Shown piece by piece: positions 35,801-45,230 of a stretch of 64,000 bases of DNA. This DNA comes from Trichormus variabilis 0441 (GTDB lineage Bacteria; Cyanobacteriota; Cyanobacteriia; Cyanobacteriales; Nostocaceae), in the NCBI RefSeq assembly GCF_009856605.1, contig NZ_CP047242.1, positions 1,300,001-1,364,000 on the forward strand. The letters are read 5' to 3'. The notes under the pieces were generated by a model. The model made no database searches and was not told the DNA's origin. It worked only from the letters and a program-made list of their open reading frames with translations. The first letter of the stretch is position 1. Each line of letters starts with the position of its first letter. The translations under genes and the position numbers were made by a program.

Positions 35801-37933
35801 ATAATCATCCAAACTCAGTTTTGGGGGAACTAACACACTAGCTACCTGTAGTGCTTCAGCTAAAGCTGGTACTTCCAAACAAGGAGCAATAAAATCAGCC
35901 CTTAAAGTAATAATTAATTTAAAGCGATCGCCTGCATACTGTACAGCCCCCAATAACAATTCTAGAAATAACTCCCTATCTGGTGATGGTGCAAGGGTAA
36001 ATAATTCCTCAAACTGGTCTATTACCAACACCGTCACCCTATGGGGAAGGCTACGCAGCCAGTAAACAAAACTTTCCACTCCTTGATGTAAAATTCCCTC
36101 AATCACAAGATGGGTTTCTCTCCATTCCCCCAACTTCCTGGCTAAAGCCTCCACAGGATTGACACCAGGACGGATAGTTTTAATCCCCCACTGTTCACTA
36201 TTGGGGATGTGTTTCCCCTGTCGCAGTTGGGGAATGAGTCCAGCTTGCACTACGGAAGACTTCCCACTACCCGAAGCACCGATGACAGCGAGAAATGAGT
36301 TATCCCGCAGATGATGAATTAACTGCTGGGTGACAGTTTCTCTCCCATAAAAATAGGCTGCGTCTGCTTCCGCAAAAGCATTTAAACCCATGTAAGGACA
36401 CACCCCTAAATCCAACCCGCTTGTCTGTTGGCTTTTGTGTGTGTTGTTAGTCAAAATTTCGATAATTCCCTGTGTCCCTGATAGCCAAACATAGAGAGGG
36501 GTTTTACTATCCGCTAAAGATAATTGTAATTGAGCGATCGCCCCAGCCGCAGACAAACCATTTCCTTGAGCAGATATCATCAAGGTATCGAGGAATTTTT
36601 GGGCAAAGTTTTCTGGTGCTTCTGGAGGTGAGGCGCAAGCAATTAAACATTGTCCGTGATGAGATTCAATTTGTAAATCTTCTATCCAATCCCCTAACGA
36701 TGCAGTCCCTAACGGACAATCCAAGATAATTACCTGTTGGCTAGTGCATTGGCGTAACTGTTGTTTTAACCAGGAACGTTTGATGCAGATATCTTCTCCC
36801 AGTCGTAGCCATTCCCCAGCTTCGCTTTCCTCAATGCGTCCCCGCAGATATAACAGAGTTAATTCTGCTTGGGGTTGTTGCCAATGACGAGCGATCGCTG
36901 CTTTAATATCCTCAGCCGATGTTTTAGTAGCTGGCAAATACTCAACCGCAAAATCTCCAGTACTACCCAGAAGTTTACTAATATCTAATGTAATTTTACT
37001 ATTTGATAACCCCTCCACCACCATCCCCAAACCATGATGCACCCCAGAGGCAATTTTCTTTAATCTTTTCCCTAAAATTAATTCCCCCACTCCTTCCACA
37101 ATTCTTTTAGGAGTTTGCAGGGGATATTCGTTATAAAGTTGCGTATCACCTTTACCCCGTTTCTGCTGATTAATTAGCCGTAATTGTTGATTAGTTTTAT
37201 CAATATATTGCAAGGTTTGGTGATATACATAACGATATAAACCATCCAAATAAATCAAGCCTTGACTATCTACCGCCTCACCTTGCAAACCCCGCATCAA
37301 ATAATATGTAAATACCCCATGCCCCAATTCGGGAAATTCCCAAGATTGCTGATTATTATCACAAGAAAGTAAAGCATAAAACCCCTTACTCTTAGCGGCA
37401 CTTTGTTGTAGTAGCTCCACTAGTTGCAGTGTTACTCCCCTAAGAGACATCCCCCCACTATGACAAGCATCTAACCACACTAGCTGATTCTGTACCCCAC
37501 TGTTACCCAAAAGTTGCAATATTTCTTGTAAAGCTAAACCTGTATTTTGCAAGTTTGATTTTTGCGTATCTGCTAAACACAAAAATACTTCTTGTGTCTT
37601 GGGATCTACCACCCCATGACCAGAAAAATAAAATAAAATCGTATCAATAGGGGATACAGTAGACGTTATATCTTGTAGTCTATGACGGACATTTGCTAAA
37701 GATGGTGATTGTGGTGCAAAATCGTGGTAAATGTTGACAATCTTTTGGGTAAATTGGGAGGCCGCCTCAGTTAAAGCCTCAGATAAACCCTGACAATCTA
37801 TTGCTGAGTAATTCAGGTTGGGTAGGTGTTCGTCCTGGTATTGATTTACTCCCACCAGAATTAACCACAACTTAGGGATGTTGGTTTGTTTGGTATGAGT
37901 TGTACGGCTGGTTGAAAGACCAATTGGTGGCAT
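32873..37933 (-). CDS. giant caspase-like peptidase / P-loop NTPase / 14-WD40 protein
   Basis: A 1686-residue protein. Domains in order: a caspase-like peptidase C14 domain (about 20-270, catalytic His106 in YFSGHGV and Cys157 in LDACHSGG); a linker; an nSTAND-type P-loop NTPase with [16 protein letters not shown] near 550 and Walker B-like [12 protein letters not shown]; a helical region with a membrane-like segment near 1000 ([20 protein letters not shown]); then 14 WD40 repeats (about 1085-1655), enough for two seven-bladed propellers. By analogy with STAND proteins, ligand sensing by the propellers would trigger oligomerisation and peptidase activity. The trigger and target are unknown. 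It stands alone. Confidence 0.93.
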   Translation of the reverse strand: MPPIGLSTSRTTHTKQTNIPKLWLILVGVNQYQDEHLPNLNYSAIDCQGLSEALTEAASQFTQKIVNIYHDFAPQSPSLANVRHRLQDITSTVSPIDTILFYFSGHGVVDPKTQEVFLCLADTQKSNLQNTGLALQEILQLLGNSGVQNQLVWLDACHSGGMSLRGVTLQLVELLQQSAAKSKGFYALLSCDNNQQSWEFPELGHGVFTYYLMRGLQGEAVDSQGLIYLDGLYRYVYHQTLQYIDKTNQQLRLINQQKRGKGDTQLYNEYPLQTPKRIVEGVGELILGKRLKKIASGVHHGLGMVVEGLSNSKITLDISKLLGSTGDFAVEYLPATKTSAEDIKAAIARHWQQPQAELTLLYLRGRIEESEAGEWLRLGEDICIKRSWLKQQLRQCTSQQVIILDCPLGTASLGDWIEDLQIESHHGQCLIACASPPEAPENFAQKFLDTLMISAQGNGLSAAGAIAQLQLSLADSKTPLYVWLSGTQGIIEILTNNTHKSQQTSGLDLGVCPYMGLNAFAEADAAYFYGRETVTQQLIHHLRDNSFLAVIGASGSGKSSVVQAGLIPQLRQGKHIPNSEQWGIKTIRPGVNPVEALARKLGEWRETHLVIEGILHQGVESFVYWLRSLPHRVTVLVIDQFEELFTLAPSPDRELFLELLLGAVQYAGDRFKLIITLRADFIAPCLEVPALAEALQVASVLVPPKLSLDDYRRVILNPAQQVGLQVEGELVEVLLRELNQSVGDLPLLEFVLEQLWQQRTAGKLTLQSYQEQLGGIKGALERSCQGVYESLPPQLQECAKWIFLSLTQLGEGTEDTRRRIYKSDLIVKKYPVGLVEQTLNALTTAKLVVINLETDIEAQGKSSSPASPASPASPTPFVTVEVAHEILIRHWSTLRWWLEENRDRLRKQRQINHACQLWQQSGKQADFLLQGARLAEAEDIYIHWTDELGADVQEFIGACLAERKHQQLQAKNRLKQAQRAVVALSVLGIASVSFGGLAYWQGREAQFREIAALNSSSQANLLSHQQLAALIASLKAAQQVNNVIAVPNNLKLATVTTLQQALLGMQERNRLEGHKDGVISISISGDGQTIASGGLDKTIKLWSRDGRLFRTLNGHEDAVYSVSFSPDGQTIASGGSDKTIKLWQTSDGTLLKTITGHEQTVNNVNFSPDGKTLASASSDHSIKLWDSTSGQLLMTLNGHSAGVISVRFSPDGQTIASASEDKTVKLWHRQDGKLLKTLNGHQDWVNSLSFSPDGKTLASASADKTIKLWRIADGKLVKTLKGHNDSVWDVNFSQDGKAIASASRDNTIKLWNRHGIELETFTGHSGGVYAVNFLPDGKTLASASLDNTIRLWQRPLISPLEVLAGNSGVYALSFSPDGSIIATAGADGKIQLWHSQDGSLLKTLPGNKAIYGISFTPQGDLIASANADKTVKIWRVRDGQLLKTLIGHDNEVNKVNFSPDGKAIASASRDNTIKLWNVSDGKLKQILKGHTEEVFWVSFSPDGKIIASASADKTIRLWDSVSGNLIKSLPAHNDLVYSVNFSPDGSMLASTSADKTVKLWRSQDGHLLHTFSGHSDVVYSSSFSPDGRYIASASEDKTVKIWQLDGHLLTTLPQHQAGVMSAIFSPDGKTLISGSLDTTTKIWRFDSQQAQTSQINTLVMSACNWLQDYLNTNPHVTTNEQKLCPS

Positions 37934-38568
37934 TTTTTACACAACAGTAGCTAAAGATGAGTAAGGGTGTGAGGGTGTGAGGGTTTTAAACTTAAACATT
38001 TATACCCCTATACTTTTATATCCCCATATCCCTATACCCTTGATTTTCCGTTTTCATTGACTAAATATGTTTGACATCCTTTTTTTATGTAGTGTTATGC
38101 AAATGTTGTTCCTAAATGCAATGCGATCGCCATTCAATTAATCAATATTCAACATTTATAAATAGAAATCAACAATCCTAAAATCTATCCCTTATGGCTT
38201 ATTCCTTAAGAAATAGACTTTAGATATAGTCAAGAATACTACGGTAAACCCTCTAATTTATTCTCTGCTGAAAGTGATATAAAAATGTCAAAACGTAACG
38301 TTATGTAGCGCGTTGTTTTTTTTTGAAAAAAATAACTTATATTACTAGATAGTCAAGCAATTATCATAGTTAAGACTCTTCATTAAAGAAGGGAACAAAA
38401 GACCCCTGCAACTAGGTATTAACAGTTTCAGATGCGGTCTAAACACCCTTTTGTCTTATTTGCTGCTGTTCCCTGTTGACTTTTGGCTGTTCCCTGTTCC
38501 CTCTCTAAATAGTCGTTAATTTAATGTAATTGCTTGGTATTAACCACTGCATTAAAGACTTTTTGATC
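37934..38568. other. 635-bp AT-rich gap, no gene seen
   Basis: Directly left is a GTGTGAGGGTGTGAGGGTTT direct repeat and then several 'TATACCCCTATACTTTTATA'-like short repeats. The middle is plain AT-rich DNA. Before the next gene is 'CTGTTCCCTGTTGACTTTTG', repeated in part (TGTTCCCTGTTCCCT). No RNA or regulatory site is recognised. Confidence 0.45.
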
Positions 38569-39303
38569 ATGTTTACAACTAATAAATTAAGCAAAACCTT
38601 TGCTTGTGCATCGGTAACACTTGGTGTTGCGATTGGTGCAAGTATGGCTGCTTCTCCCGCTCAGGCTGGAACTCTTAACTGGAATGATGGAACTAGCAAC
38701 TTTTTTGAACAGGTAAGTCCTGCTATTGGGGATACTTTTTCCGTCACTTTCTCTCCTGCATCACTTGGAGGATTTGCGTCTATTTTTCAAGCCAATGGTG
38801 AGTTTGCATCAGCTTTCTCCGCAATTCCTCCCAACCCTCCTGTATTTCGCTCAATCCTGCCACCAGACTCTGCTGTGGGAAACTTTTTGTATACGGGTAC
38901 TAGTGATGCGAAGTTTATCTACAAACTTACGAATGATTTAGTGTTTCAGTTCGATGCCGACAATGATAACGTTTTTAATCCGCTTCAAGATGTGAGCGTG
39001 AAATATGCAAAAGACTCTAAATTTCTAGGTACTTTTGCTGGTGGAGGTGTGGCATTTGAGTTAGACTCCAAGACTGCGGCTTCAGTGATTACCATTCAGG
39101 GAGTCAATTACGATCCATCTCGACTTCAACTAGGTTTTCAGGATCTTCCAGGAGGACAAGGAGGGGGATATAGCGGTGTAGCTCAAGTTTCTACTCCCGA
39201 ATCTGGTTCTATTTTGGGGTTTATCGCCCTTGCTGGCTTAGGACTTGTATCTAAGGTCAGAAAAGAAAAAACACAGTCACTGGCGTGTGCAAGACACCAG
39301 TAA
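38569..39303 (+). CDS. exported protein with PEP-CTERM-like C-terminal anchor
   Basis: A 244-residue protein from the ATG at 38569; a TTG 39 bases upstream only adds residues before the signal peptide. The signal peptide (about 10-32) ends SPAQA. A beta-rich domain follows (GTLNWNDGTSNFF, FKYKLTNDLVFQFD-like strands and DADNDNVFNPLQD). The C-terminus shows TPESGSILGFIALAGLGL followed by KVRKEK, i.e. Pro-Glu, hydrophobic helix and basic end. This is the cyanobacterial variant of the PEP-CTERM sorting signal, for processing at the cell surface. The function of the body is unknown. Confidence 0.75.
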   Translation: MFTTNKLSKTFACASVTLGVAIGASMAASPAQAGTLNWNDGTSNFFEQVSPAIGDTFSVTFSPASLGGFASIFQANGEFASAFSAIPPNPPVFRSILPPDSAVGNFLYTGTSDAKFIYKLTNDLVFQFDADNDNVFNPLQDVSVKYAKDSKFLGTFAGGGVAFELDSKTAASVITIQGVNYDPSRLQLGFQDLPGGQGGGYSGVAQVSTPESGSILGFIALAGLGLVSKVRKEKTQSLACARHQ

Positions 39304-39324
39304 CTGTTTCGTTAACTAAGTATG

Positions 39325-39361
39325 ACTAAAAGTTAGAGCTATTAAGCATCTAGCTTTTAGT
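39325..39361 (+). terminator. hairpin after the PEP-CTERM gene
   Basis: ACTAAAAGTTAGA pairs with TCTAGCTTTTAGT (12 of 13 plus one G-T) around an 11-base loop, 22 bases after the stop. There is no long T run, so termination is inferred from position. Further on, a GGGGCGTAC-AACG-GTACGTCCC hairpin (about 39474-39495) and a perfect 10-bp hairpin (39539-39565) overlap the end of the next, leftward gene. Confidence 0.45.
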
Positions 39362-39560
39362 TAACTATATACCTAAGTCATAATAGCACTTTCAAGAGTT
39401 GGCAAGGACATAATTATGTACCCCTAGCTCTTGATCTTTTTCAATAATCTTTGCAAAGCAGATATGGCTATAGGGGCGTACAACGGTACGTCCCTACTAA
39501 GACTAGCTGTTCTTGCTTTAATTTGCACATATTTTTGTGTTGACAGTTGACGGTTAACTG

Positions 39561-40559
39561 TCAACTTCTCATTAGAATAAGTTTGTGTGGCAAATCATTC
39601 CAAGACAGTGAATCTTGGACAATTTCTTGACGAAAATCTAACCAACCTTGCTCATTGCATAAAGCCAACAAATCATTAATTATTGTGTACCAAAGCAGAG
39701 GTGTATCAGCACGTCCTTGAGCAATAAACTGAGCAGCTTGTGTGAGAAAAGTGGTGATATCTTGCTCCACAAATGCTTGTTTGATGGAAAACCAAGCATA
39801 GGAACGTGGGTAGCGAGATTTTTCAGTGTGAACTGGTAACTGTAAATAATCTGCCGCAATTGTTAACAAATTAGCTACTTGCTTGCGGTCTTGACCTGCC
39901 AAAATTAAAGCAACTTCACCAGTAATTTGGGCAAACATAACAGAGACAAACTCAGGAGGTTGGCGTGCTATGCGTTCAAAACCCCAAGGATGGGGAGTAG
40001 GTAAAGTCTGCAATTGTCCATCAAGATAGGCAAGAAGTTGAGCAGCAAGTGCGATCGCTCCTGTAAAATTTAATCGTCGTGCTTCTGTCCGCACTAGATT
40101 GTGTAACAGTTGGATACGCTGCATCAGGAGAATATCATAACCATATTCTTCCTCTAAAATTGCACTTAATCTTAAAGCCTCCTCAGTGCGACTGTAAACT
40201 TGGTCAAAATTCTGATGACAATAATCGAGATAAGCTGCTGATTGTTCTAAAAATGACTGATGTAGTAGCTTAGATTCCCGTGACAGTGTAGCCATTTGCA
40301 AAGGTTTACGGGCTTCCTCAAATAACTGCGCGGCTGTTGTCAGTTGGCGGTGGCGAGCAGCTACCATCCCTTGACTACGAGCATTACTATAGCGACGCAG
40401 TAATAATTGCTCTTGTAAGGGTAAACGTTGCGCCATCAAAGCTTCTAGTTTTTCGCTAAATAAATCACCACTACCTGCGGGTATATTCATAGTTGCAGTA
40501 CACCCTTGGCGATAACTTTCTGTGATTTCTGCTAGGAGTTGACTAGAAGTATTAAGCAT
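39561..40559 (-). CDS. helical-repeat partner protein of a radical SAM maturase
   Basis: A 332-residue protein, almost entirely helical, with TPR-like helix pairs: EKLEALMAQRLPLQEQLLL, RHRQLTTAAQLFEEA, LLHQSFLEQSAAYLDYC, NFTGAIALAAQLLAYLD. No signal peptide, membrane helix or catalytic motif is seen. Its ATG lies inside the last codons of the radical SAM gene (8-base overlap), so the two are translationally coupled and should work together. A role as adaptor or scaffold recognising the precursor or enzyme is inference. I do not recognise the family. Confidence 0.75.
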   Translation of the reverse strand: MLNTSSQLLAEITESYRQGCTATMNIPAGSGDLFSEKLEALMAQRLPLQEQLLLRRYSNARSQGMVAARHRQLTTAAQLFEEARKPLQMATLSRESKLLHQSFLEQSAAYLDYCHQNFDQVYSRTEEALRLSAILEEEYGYDILLMQRIQLLHNLVRTEARRLNFTGAIALAAQLLAYLDGQLQTLPTPHPWGFERIARQPPEFVSVMFAQITGEVALILAGQDRKQVANLLTIAADYLQLPVHTEKSRYPRSYAWFSIKQAFVEQDITTFLTQAAQFIAQGRADTPLLWYTIINDLLALCNEQGWLDFRQEIVQDSLSWNDLPHKLILMRS

Positions 40560-41910
40560 AAACTAAAGCCTCCTCGTTGGTTTCTGCTTCTTCAATCCGA
40601 GATAACGCATAGGTAAGTAATAAACGTTGCTCAATGTTATGTTTAGCACTGGGGCATGGTTCAATACCTTCTAACCAACTCTTCGGACAGGAACCACCGC
40701 AAACAGGTAGCATGGGGCAAGTAGAACAGGGATATGCACCTTGACGCACTTTATCATTGAAACTAGCTAAACGTTCCCTTTTACCGGGCATCTGTTTACC
40801 TGATAAATGATCAATGGCATATTCATTAGGTGTGCCGTATGTAGGAACATAAGACACCTCTGTACAATTAAAAATATTGCCATAGGCATCAACTAATTCC
40901 GAATGGGGCATTACAGCCATACAAACTAGAGGTCTGCGCTCTGGTAGTAGCCCAACCTTGAAACCTAACTCAATCATTTCCCCAAGCCAAGTTATTTCCC
41001 AATCAGCAAATTCTTCTTTCGATAAGGAACGAGTATGAGCATCATTTCCCCAAGAATGAATCGGTGCAACATAGAAATTAATCTTATCTTGTATCTCTGC
41101 CTCAGCTAATTTTTGTAGTAACAAAGAGACAGATTCATAATTTTGATAATCAACATTACAACGAATATTAATTTGTACATCCAAATCTTGCCGATGAGCT
41201 AAGGCAACCGTATTAGCAAAAATTTTCTCAAATGTAGGTAAGCCATTTTTCTGCATCCGCCGAACATCATGATATTCACCAGTGCCATCAAGAGTAATTT
41301 CAACAGAATTTACGCCTAATTCTTGAACAATTTCCGTTGCTACTTGATGTGTTAAAGCTAAACCATTGGTGACAACTTTTGCATGATAACTACAACCAAA
41401 ACTGGCCGCAAGAGCCTGTAGTTTTGGCGTAAGAGTTCTCATCACTGGCAGACCTACCAAAGGTTCTGCACCAAACCAACCAATTGAGAGACTACGAAAG
41501 TTCTTGCTGGCGAGTTTTTTAGCAGTTCGTTCTATAAATTTTTGTTGCTCATCTTCGGTCATCATTTTGCTAGTATGTTCCTGACCACAGTAATGACAAC
41601 CCAGTTGACAAAAAGCAGTTGGTTGAACAACTAAATGTAGATCATCGTTATCAATTGCTAAGGCATTATTGTAATCTAAAATAGTTTGTAATTCGTTTTC
41701 ATCATCAGGTACAATTAGTTCAACATCAACTAGATCAAACAATATATATTGAGGTAATTGAGCAAAATCACCACTAGCTAAAATGTGCCAACTATGCTCA
41801 TCAATAATTCTGACATTTGATGTTCGACTAGAAAAGATAACGCGCTTTGTTCGTTCTTCAATTTCATCGAAAAATGGTTGTGTTACTACATGATAATGTG
41901 AAAGCTTCAT
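40552..41910 (-). CDS. radical SAM/SPASM domain protein (peptide maturase type)
   Basis: A 452-residue enzyme. An N-terminal region (about 1-90) may be a small peptide-binding domain. The radical SAM cluster motif is CQLGCHYC (Cx3Cx2C, near residue 104), followed by GWFGAEPLVGLP, VTNGLAL and VEITLDGTGEYHDVRR. The C-terminal SPASM part has NCTEVSYVPTYG and CPMLPVCGGSCPKSW plus a later PCPSAKHN Cys, for auxiliary Fe-S clusters. SPASM enzymes modify ribosomally made peptides through radical chemistry. The gene lies between a small exported protein and a coupled helical partner, a typical RiPP-like cassette. Confidence 0.9.
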   Translation of the reverse strand: MKLSHYHVVTQPFFDEIEERTKRVIFSSRTSNVRIIDEHSWHILASGDFAQLPQYILFDLVDVELIVPDDENELQTILDYNNALAIDNDDLHLVVQPTAFCQLGCHYCGQEHTSKMMTEDEQQKFIERTAKKLASKNFRSLSIGWFGAEPLVGLPVMRTLTPKLQALAASFGCSYHAKVVTNGLALTHQVATEIVQELGVNSVEITLDGTGEYHDVRRMQKNGLPTFEKIFANTVALAHRQDLDVQINIRCNVDYQNYESVSLLLQKLAEAEIQDKINFYVAPIHSWGNDAHTRSLSKEEFADWEITWLGEMIELGFKVGLLPERRPLVCMAVMPHSELVDAYGNIFNCTEVSYVPTYGTPNEYAIDHLSGKQMPGKRERLASFNDKVRQGAYPCSTCPMLPVCGGSCPKSWLEGIEPCPSAKHNIEQRLLLTYALSRIEEAETNEEALVYA

Positions 41911-42067
41911 ATTTATAACGTCCCTACAAAATAGACAGGAAATACTTGTGAAGTAAGTTGCTAGTTATCAATTGAAGGATTGGTAATAGATAATAATTCC
42001 GACTCAATTACGAGTTACCAATTACCAAATCCAGAAACCATATCTACATAACTAGCAACTCGATAAA

Positions 42068-42409
42068 TTACTTACGGATTTGATCCTTAAAAGTAGCTGG
42101 ACTAATAACTCTGCGTCCGTTATCAGGTAGGCGTTCAGAGCAACCTGCGTTAACACAACCTGCATTATGTGCGTTTGCTCCACCCGGTTTTATAGTCCCT
42201 GGAAGTTTCTGTACAGAAGGAGTTATATTATCAACTGCCCCTGGACGCACTTTGATAGAATCAGTACTTAAATTAGCGCGGTTCAGGAAATTATCAACAG
42301 CACCAGGTTGGGGAGTTTGAGCATTAACTGCTGGGTTTAAAGCTGCAATGCTTGTCATTGCAATCATGCTGAAAATGAACTTGATTTTGCTGGATTTTTG
42401 AGTAGACAT
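42068..42409 (-). CDS. candidate exported substrate peptide of the radical SAM enzyme
   Basis: A 113-residue protein. The signal peptide (about 10-30, cleavage near VNAQ) precedes two PGAVDN motifs (PQPGAVDNFLNRANL and RPGAVDNITPSV). A Gly/Asn/Cys segment NAHNAGCVNAGCSERLPDNG and a basic end follow. The two Cys in NAGC repeats and the Asn/Asp-rich motifs are plausible sites for radical modification or crosslinking. It is the first gene, 157 bases upstream of and co-directional with the radical SAM gene, and has the size and composition of a precursor. Substrate status is inference; it could also be an unrelated secreted protein. Confidence 0.65.
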   Translation of the reverse strand: MSTQKSSKIKFIFSMIAMTSIAALNPAVNAQTPQPGAVDNFLNRANLSTDSIKVRPGAVDNITPSVQKLPGTIKPGGANAHNAGCVNAGCSERLPDNGRRVISPATFKDQIRK

Positions 42410-42696
42410 GACAGATATCCCTATAGAAAGAAGTGAATAAACAGATTTTGAATTGTGTGATAACTACTGAAAAACTGAGATTTTTGTTTTCAGGTTTCAC
42501 CCTTCACTTACTCATAGGTTGGGGTTTATTTTTTTATGCAGTTTTCTCAAAAAAAATTTTTGCTGTGGTGAACTTATTGCTTAAAATCCTTACCCATAAA
42601 GGAATTTAGTGATTGATCAATCACCTATGACCCATGCTTGAAGTTACTTTGATGAAACTCAAACGTTTAGACAGTCTGAGTATTAAGCTGTTACGA

Positions 42697-42821
42697 ATTT
42701 AAATTGTATATTTCGCGCTCAGGTTGTCAAAAGTCCATAGTCCAAGCTAGCCCTTGACTCTGGACTCTGGACTATGGACAGCCCTGACGCAAAAATATTT
42801 GATTTAGGTGCGTATCACCTT
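42697..42821. repeat. about 125-bp interspersed repeat, inverted relative to 25754-25885
   Basis: This is the reverse complement of the 25754-25885 repeat with scattered changes. Its heptamer-like core (CTTGACTCTGGACTCTGGAC) is bounded by GCTCAGGTTGTCAAAAGTCC and ATTTAGGTGCGTATCACCTT. It lies in the 542-bp divergent gap 42410-42951. That gap also has a CGGTAT/ATACCG hairpin at 42906-42927 just before the phosphate operon and an AAGG Shine-Dalgarno sequence. CTTATTGCTTAAAATCCTTA at 42572 is only faintly Pho-box-like. Confidence 0.7.
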
Positions 42822-42951
42822 ACTACATAATTTAAACATTTGTAATGGATAAGTTACATTCTTGACAGCTATCGGATTTTCATATTTGATAATGATCATA
42901 AATCACGGTATACAGATCGGAATACCGATGATTATAAGGGTGAGTACTTAG

Positions 42952-44109
42952 ATGAATAAGTCGCAATATTGGGTGCATTTATTAACTTGCCAGATACAGC
43001 GAATACATACTTGCGTTGTGAAGGCTGGGCAAACTGTGCAGCTTTCGGCTGAAAAAATTATGCAGATTACCGGGAATAGAAGCTCTAATCAAAAGTATAT
43101 GAGCCTATTCTTGATAGGTACTATATTAAGTGTAGCGATCGCCTCCTGCGCTGGAAGTGGTTTTGCTAACAAAGGTGATGTAAAACTCAAACTCGTTTCC
43201 TTCTCTGTCACCAAAGCCGCACATGATCAGATAATTCCTAAGTTTGTGGAGAAATGGAAACGGGAACATAACCAAAACGTCACAGTTGAAGCGACTTACG
43301 GAGGTTCTGGCGCTCAAACGGCGGCGGTTATTGCAGGCTTGCAAGAAGCAGACATAGTACATTTGGCACTACCTTTAGATGTCATCAAACTCCAACAAGC
43401 AGGTTTAATTAAATCAGGTTGGGAAATCAAAACTCCCAGAAATGGTATTGTTAGTAAATCAGTGGCGGCGATCGTTACTCGTGAGGGTAATCCTAAAAAC
43501 ATTAAAACTTGGGCAGATTTAGCCAAAGATGGGGTGAAAATAATTGCAGCTAACCCAAAAACTTCTGGTATTGCTATTTGGGAATTCTTAGCTTTTTGGA
43601 GTTCCGTCAGCCTAACGGGTGGTGATGAAACAGCAGCATTAGATTATGTCACTAAGGTTTACAAGAATATTCCTGTGCTAACGAAAGATGCTCGTGAAGC
43701 TAGTGATTTATTTTTCCAGAAAGGCGAAGGAGATGTTTTAATTAATTACGAAAATGAGGTTATTTTGGCAGGTAAAAATGGTAACGAACTGCCTTATATT
43801 GTCCCTCAAGTCAATATTTCTATTGATAATCCCGTGGCTCTCGTTGATAAAAACGTTAATAAACACGGTACAAGAGAAGTTTCACAAGCATTTGTTGATT
43901 TTCTTTATTCAACAGAAGCGCAACGGGAATTTGCTAAATTGCAATATCGTCCTGTAAATCCAACTGTTACTCAAGAAGTCGTGTCACAGCAACCGCCAGT
44001 TAAAACTTTATTCACCTCACAAGATTTAGGTGGTTGGGAGCTTATCCAGAAAAAATTTTTTGAAGATGGGGCAATTTTTGACAAAATTCAAGCTGCAAAA
44101 AAAGCGTAA
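42952..44109 (+). CDS. sulfate-type ABC transporter substrate-binding lipoprotein, first gene of a pst operon
   Basis: A 385-residue protein. An unusual N-terminal extension of about 49 residues precedes a lipoprotein signal (SLFLIGTILSVAIASC, lipid-attached Cys near 65). The mature protein has the sulfate-binding pattern: TYGGSGAQTAAVIAGLQEADIVHLAL, NPKTSGIAIWEFLAFW and GDVLINYENEVILAG, as in Sbp/CysP. The following four genes are phosphate transporter components, so this binding protein sits in the wrong family context. It may feed the Pst channel with phosphate or another oxyanion. An AAGG supports the ATG at 42952; an ATG at 43099 would remove the extension. Confidence 0.85.
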   Translation: MNKSQYWVHLLTCQIQRIHTCVVKAGQTVQLSAEKIMQITGNRSSNQKYMSLFLIGTILSVAIASCAGSGFANKGDVKLKLVSFSVTKAAHDQIIPKFVEKWKREHNQNVTVEATYGGSGAQTAAVIAGLQEADIVHLALPLDVIKLQQAGLIKSGWEIKTPRNGIVSKSVAAIVTREGNPKNIKTWADLAKDGVKIIAANPKTSGIAIWEFLAFWSSVSLTGGDETAALDYVTKVYKNIPVLTKDAREASDLFFQKGEGDVLINYENEVILAGKNGNELPYIVPQVNISIDNPVALVDKNVNKHGTREVSQAFVDFLYSTEAQREFAKLQYRPVNPTVTQEVVSQQPPVKTLFTSQDLGGWELIQKKFFEDGAIFDKIQAAKKA

Positions 44110-44158
44110 GCATCACTTTTTATGTAGCAAATAGTCACTTTATTTCAATTGGGAATTT

Positions 44159-45160
44159 ATGAGATTTCATGACAAATTTAAATATAGCTTTTGCTTAACA
44201 TCTTTAATACTTTCTACTAGTACTATCACTGGTTGTAACAGTGGACAAGAATTGAAAAGTCAAGTGAGTATTGATGGTGCAGCCGTAGGCTTTCCTATCT
44301 CTTTAGCTGTTGCCGAAGAATACCAGAAAGTTAAAGCTGACGCAAAAGTTAGCGTTGCTTCTAGTGGTACAGGTGGCGGTTTTAGTAAGTTTTGTAATGG
44401 TGATATTGATATTGTTGGCGCTTCTCGTACCATTAGAAATGAAGAAATTGCCAAATGTAAAAGTAAGAATATTGAGTTTGTAGAGTTACCCATAGGTTTA
44501 GATGGTGTAGCTGTAATTGCTAACCCTAAAAACAAATTTGCTCAATGTCTAACTATTAAAGAAATGAATACGATTTGGAGCGCCAAATCAGACGGTAAAA
44601 TCTTGACTTGGAATCAAGTTAATCCTAAATTTCCTAAGCTACCTCTGAAGCTTTATGCTCCAGCTTCTGATACAGGAACCTTTGATTATTTAACTCAAGC
44701 TGTTACTGGTAAAGCCAAAAATGGACGCACAGACTACACTCCTAGTCATAATCAAAATCTACTAGTACAAGGTGTTTCTGGTGATGAATCAGCATTGGGC
44801 TATGTGGGAATATCTTACTATATTCAAAACCAAGAAAAGCTCAATTTAGTTGCTATAGAAAATCTCAAAGGTGAATGTAAAAAGCCAGTTCCTCTAGATA
44901 ACGTACTCAAAAACACCTACACACCTTTGTCTCGTCCCCTCTTTATCTACGTCAGTAAAATATCTTTAGATAACAAACCAGTAGTTAAAGAATTTGTAGA
45001 TTTTTATTTAGAAAATTCTTGGAAGTGGGTAGATGGCGCTGGTTATGTAGCACTACCTGATGAAGCCTACGTCAAAGTAAAACAAAAATTTGCTGCTGGA
45101 GAGACTGGAACGAAATTTCAAAAAGCCAAACCAGGTGAACCAATCACAAATTTCATTTAG
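44159..45160 (+). CDS. pstS: phosphate ABC transporter substrate-binding lipoprotein
   Basis: A 333-residue periplasmic binding protein. A lipobox ends STITGC near residue 26. Phosphate-contact regions are SIDGAAVGFPIS (first loop), ASSGTGGGFSKFCNGDIDIVGASR (Ser-Gly-Thr-Gly and the Asp-Ile-Asp segment) and SDTGTFDYLTQA. The GDESALGYVGISYY segment is also typical. It captures phosphate for the PstCAB permease and is expected to be PhoB-type (SphR) induced under phosphate limitation; the promoter would be shared with the gene upstream, 49 bases away. Cys pairs (FCNGD, AKCKS, QCLT, GECKK) could form disulfides. It is also close to the cyanobacterial SphX type. Confidence 0.92.
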   Translation: MRFHDKFKYSFCLTSLILSTSTITGCNSGQELKSQVSIDGAAVGFPISLAVAEEYQKVKADAKVSVASSGTGGGFSKFCNGDIDIVGASRTIRNEEIAKCKSKNIEFVELPIGLDGVAVIANPKNKFAQCLTIKEMNTIWSAKSDGKILTWNQVNPKFPKLPLKLYAPASDTGTFDYLTQAVTGKAKNGRTDYTPSHNQNLLVQGVSGDESALGYVGISYYIQNQEKLNLVAIENLKGECKKPVPLDNVLKNTYTPLSRPLFIYVSKISLDNKPVVKEFVDFYLENSWKWVDGAGYVALPDEAYVKVKQKFAAGETGTKFQKAKPGEPITNFI

Positions 45161-45230
45161 AAAATACCCAGTTTTAGCAATTCAAACATGGTCATTTGTA
45201 ATTTGATTTGTATTTATAAATTCAATATCT

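Noticed and set aside
42572..42598. Possible Pho box (CTTATTG, CTTAAAA, CTTACCC) before the phosphate operon
   Set aside because: The spacing (7 and 10 bases) does not fit the regular 11-base period of tandem Pho boxes, and it lies over 350 bases from the start codon.
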